Below are positions 8,426-17,391 of a stretch of 64,000 nucleotides of DNA, piece after piece. This stretch comes from Streptomyces fodineus (lineage in GTDB: Bacteria; Actinomycetota; Actinomycetes; Streptomycetales; Streptomycetaceae). The translations under genes and the position numbers were made by a program. Below the pieces are notes generated by a model. It was not told where the DNA came from, did no database searches, and worked only from the letters and a program-made list of their open reading frames with translations. The stretch is taken from positions 5,394,001-5,458,000 of the forward strand of contig NZ_CP017248.1 in the NCBI RefSeq assembly GCF_001735805.1, read 5' to 3'. The stretch's first letter is position 1, and the number at the start of each line of letters is the position of its first letter.

Positions 8426-9763
8426 GTGAGCCAGTACGTCAGCAGGCTCGGGCGACGCTCCCCGTCGGCCCCGTCACGGCTCCGGCTGCACCGCAGGCCC
8501 CGCCGGGTCGCCATGCTCTCCGTGCACACCTCCCCGCTGCACCAGCCCGGTACCGGTGACGCCGGCGGCATGAACGTCTACATCGTGGAGCTGGCCCAGC
8601 GGCTCGCCGCCCTCGGCATCGAGGTCGAGATCTTCACCCGGGCCACGGCGGGCGGTCTGCCGCCCACGGTCGAGCTGGCCCCCGGTGTCCTCGTCCGGCA
8701 CGTGGACGCCGGTCCCTACGAGGGCCTCGCCAAGGAGGACCTCCCGGCCCAGCTGTGCGCCTTCACGCACGGCGTGATGCAGGCCTGGGCCGGTCACCGC
8801 CCCGGCTACTACGACCTCGTCCACTCCCACTACTGGCTCTCCGGACACGTCGGCTGGCTCGCCGCCCAGCGCTGGGGCGTCCCCCTGGTGCACGCCATGC
8901 ACACCATGGCCAAGGTCAAGAACGCCAACCTGGCCGACGGCGACACCCCCGAGCCCGCCGCCCGGGTCATCGGCGAGACCCAGATCGTCACCGCGGCCGA
9001 CCGGCTGATCGCCAACACGGCCGAGGAGGCCGCCGAGCTGGTGCAGCACTACGCCGCCGACCCCGCCAAGGTCGCCGTCGTCCACCCGGGCGTGAACCTC
9101 GACCGCTTCCGCCCCGCCGACGGCCGCGCCGCCGCCCGCGCCCGCCTCGGCCTCCCGCAGGACGCCCTGATCCCGCTCTTCGCGGGCCGTATCCAGCCGC
9201 TGAAGGCCCCGGACGTCCTGCTGCGGGCGGTGGCCGTCCTGCTGGACGAGCGGCCCGAGCTGCGCTCCCGCATCCTCGTCCCGGTGGTCGGCGGCCCGAG
9301 CGGCAGCGGGCTCGCCAAGCCGGAGGGGCTGCAGAAGCTCGCCGCCCGGCTCGGTGTCGCGGATGTCGTACGGTTCCGCCCGCCCGTCGGCCAGGAGCAG
9401 CTCGCCGACTGGTTCCGGGCCGCGTCCGTGCTGGTCATGCCGTCCTACAGCGAGTCGTTCGGCCTGGTCGCCATAGAGGCGCAGGCGACGGGCACGCCCG
9501 TGCTCGCGGCCTCGGTCGGCGGCCTCCCGGTGGCCGTGCGGGACGGCGACACCGGATTCCTGGTCCAAGGGCACCGTCCCGCCGACTACGCGCGCGTGCT
9601 GAGCCGTTTCGTCGACGAGCCGGAACTCTCCGCCCGGATGGGCCGGGCCGCCGCCCGGCACGCGCGGTCCTTCGGCTGGGACCGGGCCGCCGCCGCGACC
9701 GCCGACGCCTACACGGCCGCGACCCAGTCGCACCGCCGTCGCGTACGCTCCCACCATGGGTGA
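8426..9763 (+). CDS. mshA: D-inositol-3-phosphate glycosyltransferase (mycothiol biosynthesis)
   Basis: MshA transfers N-acetylglucosamine from UDP-GlcNAc to 1L-myo-inositol-1-phosphate, the first committed step of mycothiol synthesis in the cytoplasm. The 445-residue GT4 protein shows [21 protein letters not shown] near the N-terminus, [19 protein letters not shown], and the donor-binding [15 protein letters not shown] with its E-x7-E pattern. A basic N-terminal extension of about 28 residues precedes the fold. The start is GTG 8426 with GAGGAGAGG upstream. It overlaps the following YbjN-domain gene by 8 bases, suggesting co-translation. An AT-rich stretch near 8305-8335 may hold the promoter. 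Confidence 0.95.
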   Translation: MSQYVSRLGRRSPSAPSRLRLHRRPRRVAMLSVHTSPLHQPGTGDAGGMNVYIVELAQRLAALGIEVEIFTRATAGGLPPTVELAPGVLVRHVDAGPYEGLAKEDLPAQLCAFTHGVMQAWAGHRPGYYDLVHSHYWLSGHVGWLAAQRWGVPLVHAMHTMAKVKNANLADGDTPEPAARVIGETQIVTAADRLIANTAEEAAELVQHYAADPAKVAVVHPGVNLDRFRPADGRAAARARLGLPQDALIPLFAGRIQPLKAPDVLLRAVAVLLDERPELRSRILVPVVGGPSGSGLAKPEGLQKLAARLGVADVVRFRPPVGQEQLADWFRAASVLVMPSYSESFGLVAIEAQATGTPVLAASVGGLPVAVRDGDTGFLVQGHRPADYARVLSRFVDEPELSARMGRAAARHARSFGWDRAAAATADAYTAATQSHRRRVRSHHG

Positions 9764-10256
9764 CGTCGACAAGACCGGGCAGGTCCTGGAAGGTGTCCTG
9801 AAGGACGCCGAGCTGGAGTGGGAGAGCCCCGAGCCCGGAAACTACGTGGTCAAGCTGCCCGGTACCCGCAAGCTGTCCACGACGGTCTCCTTCCTCGTCG
9901 GCCGCCACTCCCTGTCGCTCAACGCCTTCGTCATCCGGCACCCCGACGAGAACGAGGCCGGCGTCCACCGCTGGCTCCTGGAGCGCAACCTCAGGCTGTA
10001 CGGCGTGAGTTACGCGGTCGACCGCCTCGGCGACATCTACGTCACCGCCCGTCTGCCCCTCGCCTCCGTCACCCCCGACGAGATCGACCGCCTCCTCGGC
10101 CAGGTCCTGGAAGCGGCCGACGGCGCCTTCAACACCCTCCTGGAGCTGGGCTTCGCCTCCTCGATCCGCAAGGAGTACGCCTGGCGGGTGTCCCGGGGCG
10201 AGTCCACGCGCAACCTGGACGCGTTCAGGCATCTGATCGAGCGCCCCGCCGACTGA
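9756..10256 (+). CDS. YbjN-domain protein
   Basis: The 166-residue protein has the alpha/beta YbjN fold (related to type III secretion chaperones), with [22 protein letters not shown] and [16 protein letters not shown] strands. YbjN proteins bind partner proteins and are linked with stress tolerance in other bacteria. The gene starts inside the last codons of mshA, so its level is tied to mycothiol synthesis. No catalytic residues are recognisable. Confidence 0.85.
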   Translation: MGDVDKTGQVLEGVLKDAELEWESPEPGNYVVKLPGTRKLSTTVSFLVGRHSLSLNAFVIRHPDENEAGVHRWLLERNLRLYGVSYAVDRLGDIYVTARLPLASVTPDEIDRLLGQVLEAADGAFNTLLELGFASSIRKEYAWRVSRGESTRNLDAFRHLIERPAD

Positions 10257-10315
10257 CCGCACGACCCCTTCCCGCACGGGCAGCACCAGTGGCATGCTCA
10301 CGGCCAACGCATTCC

Positions 10316-10328
10316 TGAACGTCGTTCA
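10316..10328. promoter_or_regulatory. TGAACG-T-CGTTCA palindrome before secreted beta-helix gene
   Basis: A perfect 13-bp palindrome is followed at once by further TGAAC/TGAA repeats, about 30 bases before the start codon at 10358. It is suited to be an operator, for example for the AraC-type regulator encoded convergently downstream; the regulator is not identified. Confidence 0.4.
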
Positions 10329-10357
10329 TGAACATGAATACGAAGGGGTGGCTGGAC

Positions 10358-12001
10358 ATGAACCACGGGCACGTGAGCAGACGGACACTCCTGGCCGGCG
10401 CCACCGCTGTGGCCCTGGGCGCGGCCACCGGCACGGCGGCGGCGACGACGGCGGAAGTCCCCACTGCCTGGCGGGAGTTCCTGCGCACCCCCTTCACCCA
10501 CCCGCAGATCCCGTACGTCGGCCGGGCCGGCTGCCGCACCACGACCCGCCCCCGCTTCTTCGCCGACGTCACCGACTACGGTGCCGTACCCGACGGCGCC
10601 ACCGACTGCGCCCCCGCGATCAACCGTGCCATCGCCGCCGCCGGAAGGGCCGGCGGTGGCACGGTCACCATCCCGCCCGGCACCTTCCGCATCGACGACC
10701 TGATCCGCATCGGCGCCTCGAACGTCGTCCTGCGCGGCGCGGGCAGCGGTCGTACGACGCTCCACGCGACGAAGTCCCTCACCGAGCTGATCGGTGTCTA
10801 CGGATCCCGCTACGGCGGCGACAAGTCGGCCTGGTCCTGGGCGGGCGGACTCATCTGGCTGGCTCCGCAGGCCCGTTGGGACTCCCTGGTGGCCGCGATC
10901 CGGTCCCGCGCCTGGCCCTTCGAGGGCTGGACCGGCAACAAACGGGACGAGTGGACGGCCCTGACGGCGGTGGAACCGGCGCGGCAGGGCTCCTGGACGA
11001 TCACGGTCGCCGACGCCTCGGCCCTGCACCCGGGCGGGCTCGTCCTCCTGCGCCTGTGCGACGACCAGTCCCACACCCTCCTGCAGCACATGGCGGGCGG
11101 CGGCCCGGGCCCGGCGTCGTACTCCTGGGACGACAAGACGAAGCTGCTGTCCTACGTCCCCTACGAGTGGCCGGTGCGCATCACCCGCGTCCGGGGCCGC
11201 CGGATCACCCTCGAACGCCCCCTCCCGCTCGACGTACGCCCCGAATGGAACCCCCAACTGGCCACACATGTCGCCGCGTTGACCGGTTCCGGCGTCGAGG
11301 GCCTGACCCTGGAGGCGGTCGAGACTCCGCAGTCCCCGCATCTGCTGGACAAGGGCTACAACGGCGTGGTCCTGCAGTGCGCCTACGACTGCTGGGCGGA
11401 CGACGTCACGGTGACCCACGTGGACAACGGCTTCGGCCTGGTCGCCGCCTCCGCCTGCACCCTGCGCCGTACACGCGTGACCGGCCGCGGCTCGCATCAC
11501 CCGTATTTCTGCCGCGAGGGCTCCCACGACAACCTGATCGAGGACTTCACGATCGAGCGGCGCACGGTCCCCGCCCCACCGAACACGCAGTTGCACGGCA
11601 TCAACGTCGAGGGGCTGTCGTCGTACAACGCCTGGTCGCGCGGGGAGATGCAGATGGGCACCTTCGACAGCCACCGGGGCCTGCCCTTCGCGAACGTCCG
11701 CACGGACATCACGGTGAACAACGACGGCCGCCACGGCGGAGACGCCAACGCCGGGCCCCTGTTCGGCGCCCGCTTCACCCACTGGAACATCCGGGTCACC
11801 AACGGCCGCGCGGGCCTGATGAAGATCGACGGCCTGGCCCCCCGCTCGGCCACCGTCGGCCTCAACACGGTCAGCGAGTTCGACCAGATCGACGTCCCCG
11901 ACTTCACCGGCGACCTGCGCTCCCGTCTGGAGCTGTACGGCACCACGGACGCCGTACGCCCGCGCAATCTGTACGACGCTCAGCGCGAGCTGCTGCGGTA
12001 G
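10358..12001 (+). CDS. Tat-exported right-handed beta-helix protein (pectate-lyase superfamily fold)
   Basis: The 547-residue protein starts with a twin-arginine signal (SRRTLLAG followed by a hydrophobic A/G/V run and an ATA cleavage region), so it is exported folded. The mature part opens with a VTDYGAVPDGATDCAPAINRAI segment typical of pectate-lyase superfamily and phage-tailspike-like proteins. Repeated strands such as NVVLRGAGSGRTTLHA and DVTVTHVDNGFGL follow, indicating a parallel beta-helix. It probably binds or cleaves a polysaccharide; the substrate is unknown. ATG 10358 is chosen because the Tat motif then sits at residue 7; an in-frame ATG at 10328 is possible. Its 3' end overlaps the convergent AraC gene by 22 bases. 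Confidence 0.78.
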   Translation: MNHGHVSRRTLLAGATAVALGAATGTAAATTAEVPTAWREFLRTPFTHPQIPYVGRAGCRTTTRPRFFADVTDYGAVPDGATDCAPAINRAIAAAGRAGGGTVTIPPGTFRIDDLIRIGASNVVLRGAGSGRTTLHATKSLTELIGVYGSRYGGDKSAWSWAGGLIWLAPQARWDSLVAAIRSRAWPFEGWTGNKRDEWTALTAVEPARQGSWTITVADASALHPGGLVLLRLCDDQSHTLLQHMAGGGPGPASYSWDDKTKLLSYVPYEWPVRITRVRGRRITLERPLPLDVRPEWNPQLATHVAALTGSGVEGLTLEAVETPQSPHLLDKGYNGVVLQCAYDCWADDVTVTHVDNGFGLVAASACTLRRTRVTGRGSHHPYFCREGSHDNLIEDFTIERRTVPAPPNTQLHGINVEGLSSYNAWSRGEMQMGTFDSHRGLPFANVRTDITVNNDGRHGGDANAGPLFGARFTHWNIRVTNGRAGLMKIDGLAPRSATVGLNTVSEFDQIDVPDFTGDLRSRLELYGTTDAVRPRNLYDAQRELLR

Positions 12002-12789
12002 CGCCCCGGGGTCACCCCCACCAGCTTCTTGAAGTGCCGGGTGAGATGGGCCTGGTCGTAGAACCCGGCGGCCGGGGCCACCTCGCCCGGCGCCAGCCCG
12101 TCCAGCAGCAGCCGCCGCGCCCGCCCGACCCGGCGGGACATGAGGTACTGGTGCGGGGCGATGCCGTACGCGCCGCTGAACGCCCGTACCAGGTGGGCGG
12201 GATGGGCGTGCAGCAGCCGCGCCGCCTCCTCCAGCGAGACCCCGTCGGCCACCCGGGCGTCGAGCAGCTCGCGCAGCGAACGGGCGAGCACGGGATCCGG
12301 GCGGTGTGCCGCTGCGCCCGCCCGCCGCAGATGCTCCCGTAGCCGCTCCCCGACGAGGCTCAGCCTGCTCTCCGCCTCCAGTTCGTCGCCGGGGCGGGCC
12401 AGGGCGGAGTGCAACTGCCCGACGCGTCTGCGCAGTACGGGATCCCGCAGATCGGGGGTGTCGACGGCGCGCCCGATCAGATCGCCGGCCAGCCGGCTGG
12501 TGTCGAGGTAGACGACCCGCTTGCGGAAGCCGTCCGCGGTGGCGGGGGAGCCGTTGTGCGGCACGTGCGGCGGGAGCAGGGTCACGGTGTCGTGCGGGGT
12601 GCCGTGCTCGTGCCGGTCGAGGTCGTACCGTACGGCCCCGTCGTCCACGATGAGCAGGGTCCAGGCGTCGTGGACGTGCATCGGGTAGGCGTACTCGGTG
12701 AAGTGGGCGTGGAAGACCTCCACGACACCCGGGACGCGCGGGCGCCAGGCGGAGACTTCCTGCTGGTCGGCCACGCAAAGAACATACAA
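11980..12789 (-). CDS. AraC-family transcriptional regulator
   Basis: The 269-residue protein has an N-terminal AraC cupin-like sensing domain (HVHDAWTLLIVDDG, LLPPHVPHNG). A C-terminal pair of HTH motifs runs from about residue 175 to 265, including VSLEEAARLLHAHPAHLVRAF and the second-helix signature AAGFYDQAHLTRHFKKLVGVTPGRYR. It is convergent with the beta-helix protein and divergent from the DUF2000 gene, with only 34 bases between start codons, so it may regulate either. The effector is unknown. Confidence 0.88.
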   Translation of the reverse strand: MYVLCVADQQEVSAWRPRVPGVVEVFHAHFTEYAYPMHVHDAWTLLIVDDGAVRYDLDRHEHGTPHDTVTLLPPHVPHNGSPATADGFRKRVVYLDTSRLAGDLIGRAVDTPDLRDPVLRRRVGQLHSALARPGDELEAESRLSLVGERLREHLRRAGAAAHRPDPVLARSLRELLDARVADGVSLEEAARLLHAHPAHLVRAFSGAYGIAPHQYLMSRRVGRARRLLLDGLAPGEVAPAAGFYDQAHLTRHFKKLVGVTPGRYRSSSR

Positions 12790-12823
12790 GACGGCGTCGT
12801 ACGGCGGTGGGCAGTCTCATGGC

Positions 12824-13249
12824 ATGAGCAATGAACCCATCCGTTTCGACACGAAGATCGCCGTGCTGCTGCGCGAGGACCTGGAGCCCTGGCAGCGCCT
12901 CAATGTGACGGCCTTCCTGGTCAGCGGCCTCGGCAGCCAGGTCCCCGAGGTGATCGGCGAGCCGTACGAGGACGCGGACGGGGTGCCGTACCTGCCCATG
13001 TTCCGCCAGCCGGTGCTGGTCTTCGAGGGCTCGAAGGAGACCCTGAAGGCGGCCCACGGCAGGGCACTGAGCCGTGCCCTGTCCCGGGCCGTCTTCACCT
13101 CGGACCTGTTCGCGACCGGCAACGACCGCGACAACCGCGCGGCGGTCCGCGCCGTACCCACCGCGGAGCTGGACCTGGTGGGGCTGGCGGTGTACGGCCC
13201 GCGCAGCGGTGTGGACAAGGTCCTCAAGGGCGCACGGATGCACCCGTGA
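12824..13249 (+). CDS. DUF2000-family protein
   Basis: The 141-residue cytoplasmic protein begins FDTKIAVLLREDLEPWQRLNVTAFLVSG and ends AVYGPRSGVDKVLKGARMHP, matching the DUF2000 family, whose biochemical role is unknown. It starts 34 bases from the divergent AraC regulator and is probably under its control. The ATG at 12824 gives the conserved N-terminus. Confidence 0.8.
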   Translation: MSNEPIRFDTKIAVLLREDLEPWQRLNVTAFLVSGLGSQVPEVIGEPYEDADGVPYLPMFRQPVLVFEGSKETLKAAHGRALSRALSRAVFTSDLFATGNDRDNRAAVRAVPTAELDLVGLAVYGPRSGVDKVLKGARMHP

Positions 13250-13265
13250 GGTCTTAGTTCCCGGG

Positions 13266-13739
13266 TCAGTCGAACATGCCGGGCTGGTAGTCGCCGGCGG
13301 GCTGCTGGACGATGACGTTGACGCGGTTGTAGGCGTTGATCAGGGCGATCAGCCCGACAAGGGCGGCGAGCTGGTCCTCGTCGTAGTGCTTGGCGGCGTT
13401 CGCCCAGACCTCGTCCGGGACACCGCCGGCGGCGTCGGCGATCCGGGTGCCCTGCTCCGTCAGCTCCAGCGCGGCCCGCTCGGCCTCGCTGAACACCTTG
13501 GCCTCCCGCCAGGTCGCGACCAGGTTCAGCCGCTGGGCGGTCTCACCGGCGGCGGTCGCGTCCTTGGTGTGCATGTCGGTGCACATCGCACAGCCGTTGA
13601 TCTGGCTGGCCCGGATCTTCACCAGCTCCTGCGTCGCGGCCGGCAGGGTGGAGTCCGTGACCACCTTCCCCGCCGAGTTGATGTACTTGAAGAACTTGCC
13701 GGTGACCGGGTTGGTGAAGAGGTTCAGACGAGGTTCCAT
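13266..13739 (-). CDS. AhpD-family alkylhydroperoxidase-like protein
   Basis: The 157-residue carboxymuconolactone decarboxylase-family protein has the AhpD redox signature CAMCTDMH (two Cys and a His in CxxCxxxH), preceded by RASQINGC. Such proteins reduce peroxides or pass electrons using the Cys pair. The ATG at 13739 fits the family N-terminus (EPRLNLF). It converges with the DUF2000 gene 17 bases away. A second AhpD-like protein is encoded at 1213-1779 next to a sigma factor; this one has no sigma neighbour. Confidence 0.87.
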   Translation of the reverse strand: MEPRLNLFTNPVTGKFFKYINSAGKVVTDSTLPAATQELVKIRASQINGCAMCTDMHTKDATAAGETAQRLNLVATWREAKVFSEAERAALELTEQGTRIADAAGGVPDEVWANAAKHYDEDQLAALVGLIALINAYNRVNVIVQQPAGDYQPGMFD

Positions 13740-13826
13740 GGTGTGCTCCAGGGGTGGGTCGTGGGTGAGTACACCTCCTTGACGGGTCGGCACGGCCGGA
13801 TGTGACGGGACGCGATGTGACGCGCG

Positions 13827-14093
13827 TCACCGACGTGCCGGCGGCCCCACGCGCTCCACGAGTTCACCGGCGAGAGTGCCCAGGAGGCCTTCCTCCGGTT
13901 CCGCGTCCTCATCGGTGGTCTTCCTGGCCCGGCCGTCGGTGCCGGGAGCGATCGGCTGGGGCCGGACGAACGATTCCTCGGGCGTGGGCTTTTGCGGAGA
14001 GGGTCGAGTGGCGGCCGACGCGCCCGTCATTCCGATCGTGGCGAGCAGAACGGGGGTGGCGATCGCGATGGCCAGGGCACTACGTACGCGCAT
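13827..14093 (-). CDS. small secreted protein of unknown function
   Basis: An 88-residue frame starts MRVRSALAIAIATPVLL and ends its hydrophobic segment at ASAAT, a normal signal peptide with an A-x-A cleavage site. The mature part is proline- and acid-rich with no recognised domain. GAGGCGG lies 9 bases before ATG 14093. The coding call rests mainly on the signal peptide. Confidence 0.5.
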   Translation of the reverse strand: MRVRSALAIAIATPVLLATIGMTGASAATRPSPQKPTPEESFVRPQPIAPGTDGRARKTTDEDAEPEEGLLGTLAGELVERVGPPARR

Positions 14094-14215
14094 GGTTTTC
14101 CGCCTCATGTGGGACGACAAGTCTCCGCCGAGCTACCCCGGGTATTCATTCCGAAAAACCGCTCACCGAACTAACCACTCGTACGGTCGAGCGCCTTTCC
14201 GGCGGCGTGCCGAAA

Positions 14216-14252
14216 AGCCCCCTACCGGCGGTGAATCCGCAGGCAGGGGGCT
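14216..14252 (-). terminator. rho-independent-type terminator for the DUF2637-like gene
   Basis: AGCCCCCT pairs with AGGGGGCT around an inner GCGG/CCGC stem. On the minus strand the hairpin is followed by TTTT. It lies 36 bases after the stop of the minus-strand gene ending at 14288. Confidence 0.75.
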
Positions 14253-14287
14253 CGGTCGGGAGGGCAGGCGAGCGCGGCGAGCGCCCT

Positions 14288-14959
14288 TCACGACCCTTCG
14301 GCGCGTGGATTGGGCGGGTCGGTGTGCGCGGCATGCCGGGGCCGGTTCCTGGAGGAGAGCTGGCCGACGAGTTCCGAGAAGCACACCAGGGCGGTGACCG
14401 GCGGAATCCCGAAGATCACCAGCGAGAGGACCCGTTGCGACGAGTGGCTCACGCACATCCCCACGGCCATCGCGGAGGCGGCCAGCACGATGCACCAGGA
14501 CCGCCGCGCGCTGCGGCGCTGGGCGGTGGCCCGCAGGACGGACAGTGCCGCCACGAACCACGGCCCGTACACCGTCAGCGGCCACCACTGCGCCAGTCTC
14601 ATGGGGAGCACCGCCGAGGCGATCGCGCGCAGTTGCCCATAGGAATAGGCGACGGACCATACGAGCATGATCACGGCGCACAGCGAGACCGCCCCGATCA
14701 GGAGCGTGATGTGGGTGACGCGCCGGCCACCGTCGAGCAGATGGGATTCATTGCGGATCCGTCGCCGGCTGCTTCTGCGCGGAGGCGGCGTGTCCAGCGG
14801 GGTGGGAGCGGGGTTCGCGGCGGCCGGGGCGGCCAGTATCTGGGCCAGTTCCTCGACCGGGTCCCACTCGCTCGACACGAGGTCCGGTTCCGGGATGGTC
14901 CAGGCGGGGTCGGTCCAGGCGGGGTCGTAGAGACCGGGGTCCTGCTGAATCCTGTCCAT
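14288..14959 (-). CDS. DUF2637-like membrane protein (Spd-like)
   Basis: The 223-residue protein has an acidic, Pro/Ala-rich N-terminal 75 residues, then a basic RRSSRRRIRNE patch. Four hydrophobic segments follow (about 80-100, 115-140, 155-172 and 178-195), with YSYGQLRAIA and WWPLTVYGPWFVAALSVL resembling DUF2637/Spd-type proteins of streptomycetes. ATG 14959 follows GGAGGG. A 59-residue frame ends 24 bases upstream, suggesting a two-gene operon. Related genes occur in plasmid transfer regions, but no other transfer gene is here. Confidence 0.55.
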   Translation of the reverse strand: MDRIQQDPGLYDPAWTDPAWTIPEPDLVSSEWDPVEELAQILAAPAAANPAPTPLDTPPPRRSSRRRIRNESHLLDGGRRVTHITLLIGAVSLCAVIMLVWSVAYSYGQLRAIASAVLPMRLAQWWPLTVYGPWFVAALSVLRATAQRRSARRSWCIVLAASAMAVGMCVSHSSQRVLSLVIFGIPPVTALVCFSELVGQLSSRNRPRHAAHTDPPNPRAEGS

Positions 14960-14983
14960 CGGTAAACCCTCCGCGCCCTCCAC

Positions 14984-15163
14984 TCAGAAAGCTCCGTACA
15001 GATTCGCCAACGCCCGGCGATATTCATGTTCCATGGTGTTGATTGTCGTCAGAAAATCATCGAGCAGGTCCGAGCAGGACGTGATGTCCACGTCGTCGGC
15101 CTGGCGGAACCAGATCGTCGGGTAATCATCGGCTGCGAGCCGGTCCAATAGCGTCACGGTCAC
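14984..15163 (-). CDS. unrecognised 59-residue acidic protein upstream of the DUF2637-like gene
   Basis: The frame from GTG 15163 (or GTG 15157) encodes MTVTLLDRLAADDYPTIWFR, a DDVDITSCSDLLDDFL stretch and a helical tail ending in LANLYGAF. It is balanced in composition with aromatic and acidic residues, unlike a shadow frame, and sits 24 bases before the next gene on the same strand. No family is recognised. Confidence 0.45.
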   Translation of the reverse strand: MTVTLLDRLAADDYPTIWFRQADDVDITSCSDLLDDFLTTINTMEHEYRRALANLYGAF

Positions 15164-15664
15164 CTAACGACGGCCGCCGGAGGTGGGCTTTGGTGCGTTC
15201 GGGGGAATGCGGGTCACCTGAACGGGGCGGCGTTTGACCGAATTATTAATACCCAGACAATTGCATTCCCTGAGTACTGGAATTAAATGGTCGACGCCAA
15301 CCGGAACGGAATCTGCACAAGGCGCACGCAACTGCGGGGTGCGAGGGTTCCGTTGGTACCGAGTTGTCCTGGTCGGCGCGACGCCGGCAAGACCTGTGGC
15401 CTGCCTGTGTGGCGCGGCATGTGCAGAAACAGGCCCCAAAGCGTGACCGTGTGCGCACGGATGAGTCACCTGGCGCGGCCAACCGGCATGGAGTGAACGC
15501 CCGTTGGCTGGCTGCCCCGGCGCGCTCCGTGGTTTGATCGCTCGCGCCGCTGGGATCACGCCAGGTGTCCTGAAAGGGACGGCGTACGCCTGCGGCCGCG
15601 GCCCGCCCTCTGTCCCCGGCGGGGCCGCTTCCCCTGTGGACCACCATGCGAAGGGCGTTTCCCC
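15164..15664. other. intergenic region without convincing gene
   Basis: No frame here has coding character. The GC content drops around 15235-15310. It should hold the promoter of the peptide gene at 15665 and of the minus-strand pair ending at 14288. Confidence 0.5.
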
Positions 15665-15874
15665 ATGAACTCCGCTCACCAGGTTCAGACCGTCGAGATC
15701 TCCGACGCCGAGCTCGACGGCGTCTCCGGCGGCCTGAGCCCCGAGGCCAGCCTCACCCTCGACTCCACGACCCTCAGCAGCGACACCCTGGCGTCGCAGC
15801 TCGGCGCCGTCCAGGGCGAGGTGCTGGGCGCCCTCGGCCAGCCCCACCAGATCGGCTTCAACGCCGCCATCTGA
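15665..15874 (+). CDS. orphan double-glycine leader peptide, RiPP-precursor-like
   Basis: The 69-residue peptide has a leader-like N-terminus (VEISDAELDGVSGG), the pattern of leaders cut after Gly-Gly by bacteriocin peptidase transporters and seen in lanthipeptide and other RiPP precursors. The 46-residue part after GG is rich in Ser, Thr, Leu and Gly with no Cys, so thioether rings are excluded. AAGGGCG lies upstream of ATG 15665 and a clear terminator follows. No modifying enzyme or peptidase-containing exporter is adjacent; the nearest gene is a convergent MFS transporter. Confidence 0.65.
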   Translation: MNSAHQVQTVEISDAELDGVSGGLSPEASLTLDSTTLSSDTLASQLGAVQGEVLGALGQPHQIGFNAAI

Positions 15875-15891
15875 TCGTCCCGATCACCACA

Positions 15892-15932
15892 CCGAGCCCC
15901 TGCCGGCGGAGAACCGCCGCGCGGGGGCTCGG
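15892..15932 (+). terminator. terminator hairpin after peptide gene
   Basis: CCGAGCCCC pairs with GGGGCTCGG and an inner GGCGG/CCGCC stem closes an AGAA loop, 18 bases after the stop. It may also serve the convergent MFS gene. Confidence 0.75.
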
Positions 15933-15959
15933 TCGTTGCCTCGCGATCCGCCTGGCTTC

Positions 15960-17213
15960 TCAGGCGGTACGGACCTCGGGTTCGGCGTCGGTCCGCGGGG
16001 CCACTGCGGTGGGGTTCTCCTTCGGGAGCCCGCGCATGAGCAGGCCGTATCCCAGGCCGGCGACGGTTCCCACGACGGCGCACATGCCCCAGAGCCAGGC
16101 CGCGCCCCAGTGGTCGATCACCGCGCCGGACATCAGGGGCGCGACCAGCGCGGCGAGGGACCACGACAGCGTGTACACGCCCTGGTAGCGCCCGCGCCCG
16201 TGCGCGGGGGAGAGCCGTACGACGAGTCCGGTCTGGGTCGGGGCGTTGACGATCTCGGCGAGGGTCCAGACGCACACGGTGACCATGAAGACGCCGACCG
16301 ACCCGGCGAAGGCGGTGAGCCCGAAGCCGTAACCGGCGAGCAGCGAGGAGAGGACCAGCAGGGTGCGCGGGTCGCGGTGCTCGATGAACCGGGTGACCGG
16401 GATCTGCAGGGCGACGATCAGGATGCCGTTGACGGCGATGGCGACGCCGTAGTCGGCGGGTGAGAACCCGGCGCGGCCCATGGCGACCGGAAGCCCGACG
16501 GAACCCTGCTGGAAGACGAGGGCGACCAGGAAGGACAGGCCTGCGACGGCCATGTACCGCCCGTCGCGCAGCACGGTGCCGAGGCCGACGGGGGCCTCCG
16601 CCTGCCTGGCCGTGGCCGTGGGCCGTGACTCGGGCAGCTTGTGGAAGACGAGCACCGCGCAGACGGCGGTCATCCCGGACTCGATCAGGAACCCGGCGAG
16701 ATAGCTGAACTCGGCGATGAACCCGGCGGCCATGGAGGAGACGGCGAAGCCGAGGTTGATGGCCCAGTAGTTCAGGGAGAAGGCGCGTACCCGGTCCTCG
16801 GGGCGGACGATGTCGGCCATCATCGCCTGCACGGCGGGCCGGGAGGCGTTGGAGGCCATGCCGACGAGGAAGGCGACGCCGGCGATCGCGACGGGGTTCG
16901 TCATGAAGCCGAGCAGTGCGACGGAGGCGGCCGTGGCCGACTGGGCGATGAGGAGGGTCGGCCGCCTGCCGAGCCGGTCGGCCATGACCCCGCCGCCCAG
17001 CGAGGAGACGACACCGCCGAGCCCGTGCAGCGAGGCGACGAGACCGGCGTACGACGCGGAGTAGCCGCGGTCGAGGGTGAGGTAGAGGGCCATGAAGGTG
17101 GCCACGAAGGCGCCGAGCCGGTTGACGAGGGTGCTGGTCCACAGCCACCAGAACTCACGGGGTAGCCCGGAGACGGTCTCCCGGGCGGCACGTCTGAGAC
17201 GGGCGGCGGACAT
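15960..17213 (-). CDS. MFS transporter, drug/H+ antiporter type
   Basis: The 417-residue integral membrane protein has about 12 hydrophobic segments and the MFS motif A GGVMADRLGRRP between TM2 and TM3. A further WTLAEIVNAPTQTGLV segment in the second half resembles MFS multidrug efflux proteins. The cargo is unknown. It is convergent with the double-glycine peptide gene; the pairing could be chance. Confidence 0.85.
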   Translation of the reverse strand: MSAARLRRAARETVSGLPREFWWLWTSTLVNRLGAFVATFMALYLTLDRGYSASYAGLVASLHGLGGVVSSLGGGVMADRLGRRPTLLIAQSATAASVALLGFMTNPVAIAGVAFLVGMASNASRPAVQAMMADIVRPEDRVRAFSLNYWAINLGFAVSSMAAGFIAEFSYLAGFLIESGMTAVCAVLVFHKLPESRPTATARQAEAPVGLGTVLRDGRYMAVAGLSFLVALVFQQGSVGLPVAMGRAGFSPADYGVAIAVNGILIVALQIPVTRFIEHRDPRTLLVLSSLLAGYGFGLTAFAGSVGVFMVTVCVWTLAEIVNAPTQTGLVVRLSPAHGRGRYQGVYTLSWSLAALVAPLMSGAVIDHWGAAWLWGMCAVVGTVAGLGYGLLMRGLPKENPTAVAPRTDAEPEVRTA

Positions 17214-17391
17214 GACAAGACCCCCATGGATCGAAGGACGCCCTGGTACGGGGCGCGGTAAGAAGCAAAAGCGGCAAGCACAACTTACAGAGGGGGTCTG
17301 ACACCGGCCACTCGATTAACAGATGCCGTCAACCGTCCACTCACTGGCCGGGCCGGGCGGGCCCGGGAACCCGTGGATTACGCTCTGTCCC

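Noticed and set aside
10298-13243. 981-codon minus-strand frame
   Set aside because: It spans several well-supported genes in other frames and has repetitive Arg/Gly/Val composition typical of high-GC shadow frames; only the AraC gene on this strand is real, in another frame.
15234-15446. 70-codon plus-strand frame
   Set aside because: Unusual composition, no ribosome site and no link to neighbours; not supported as coding.
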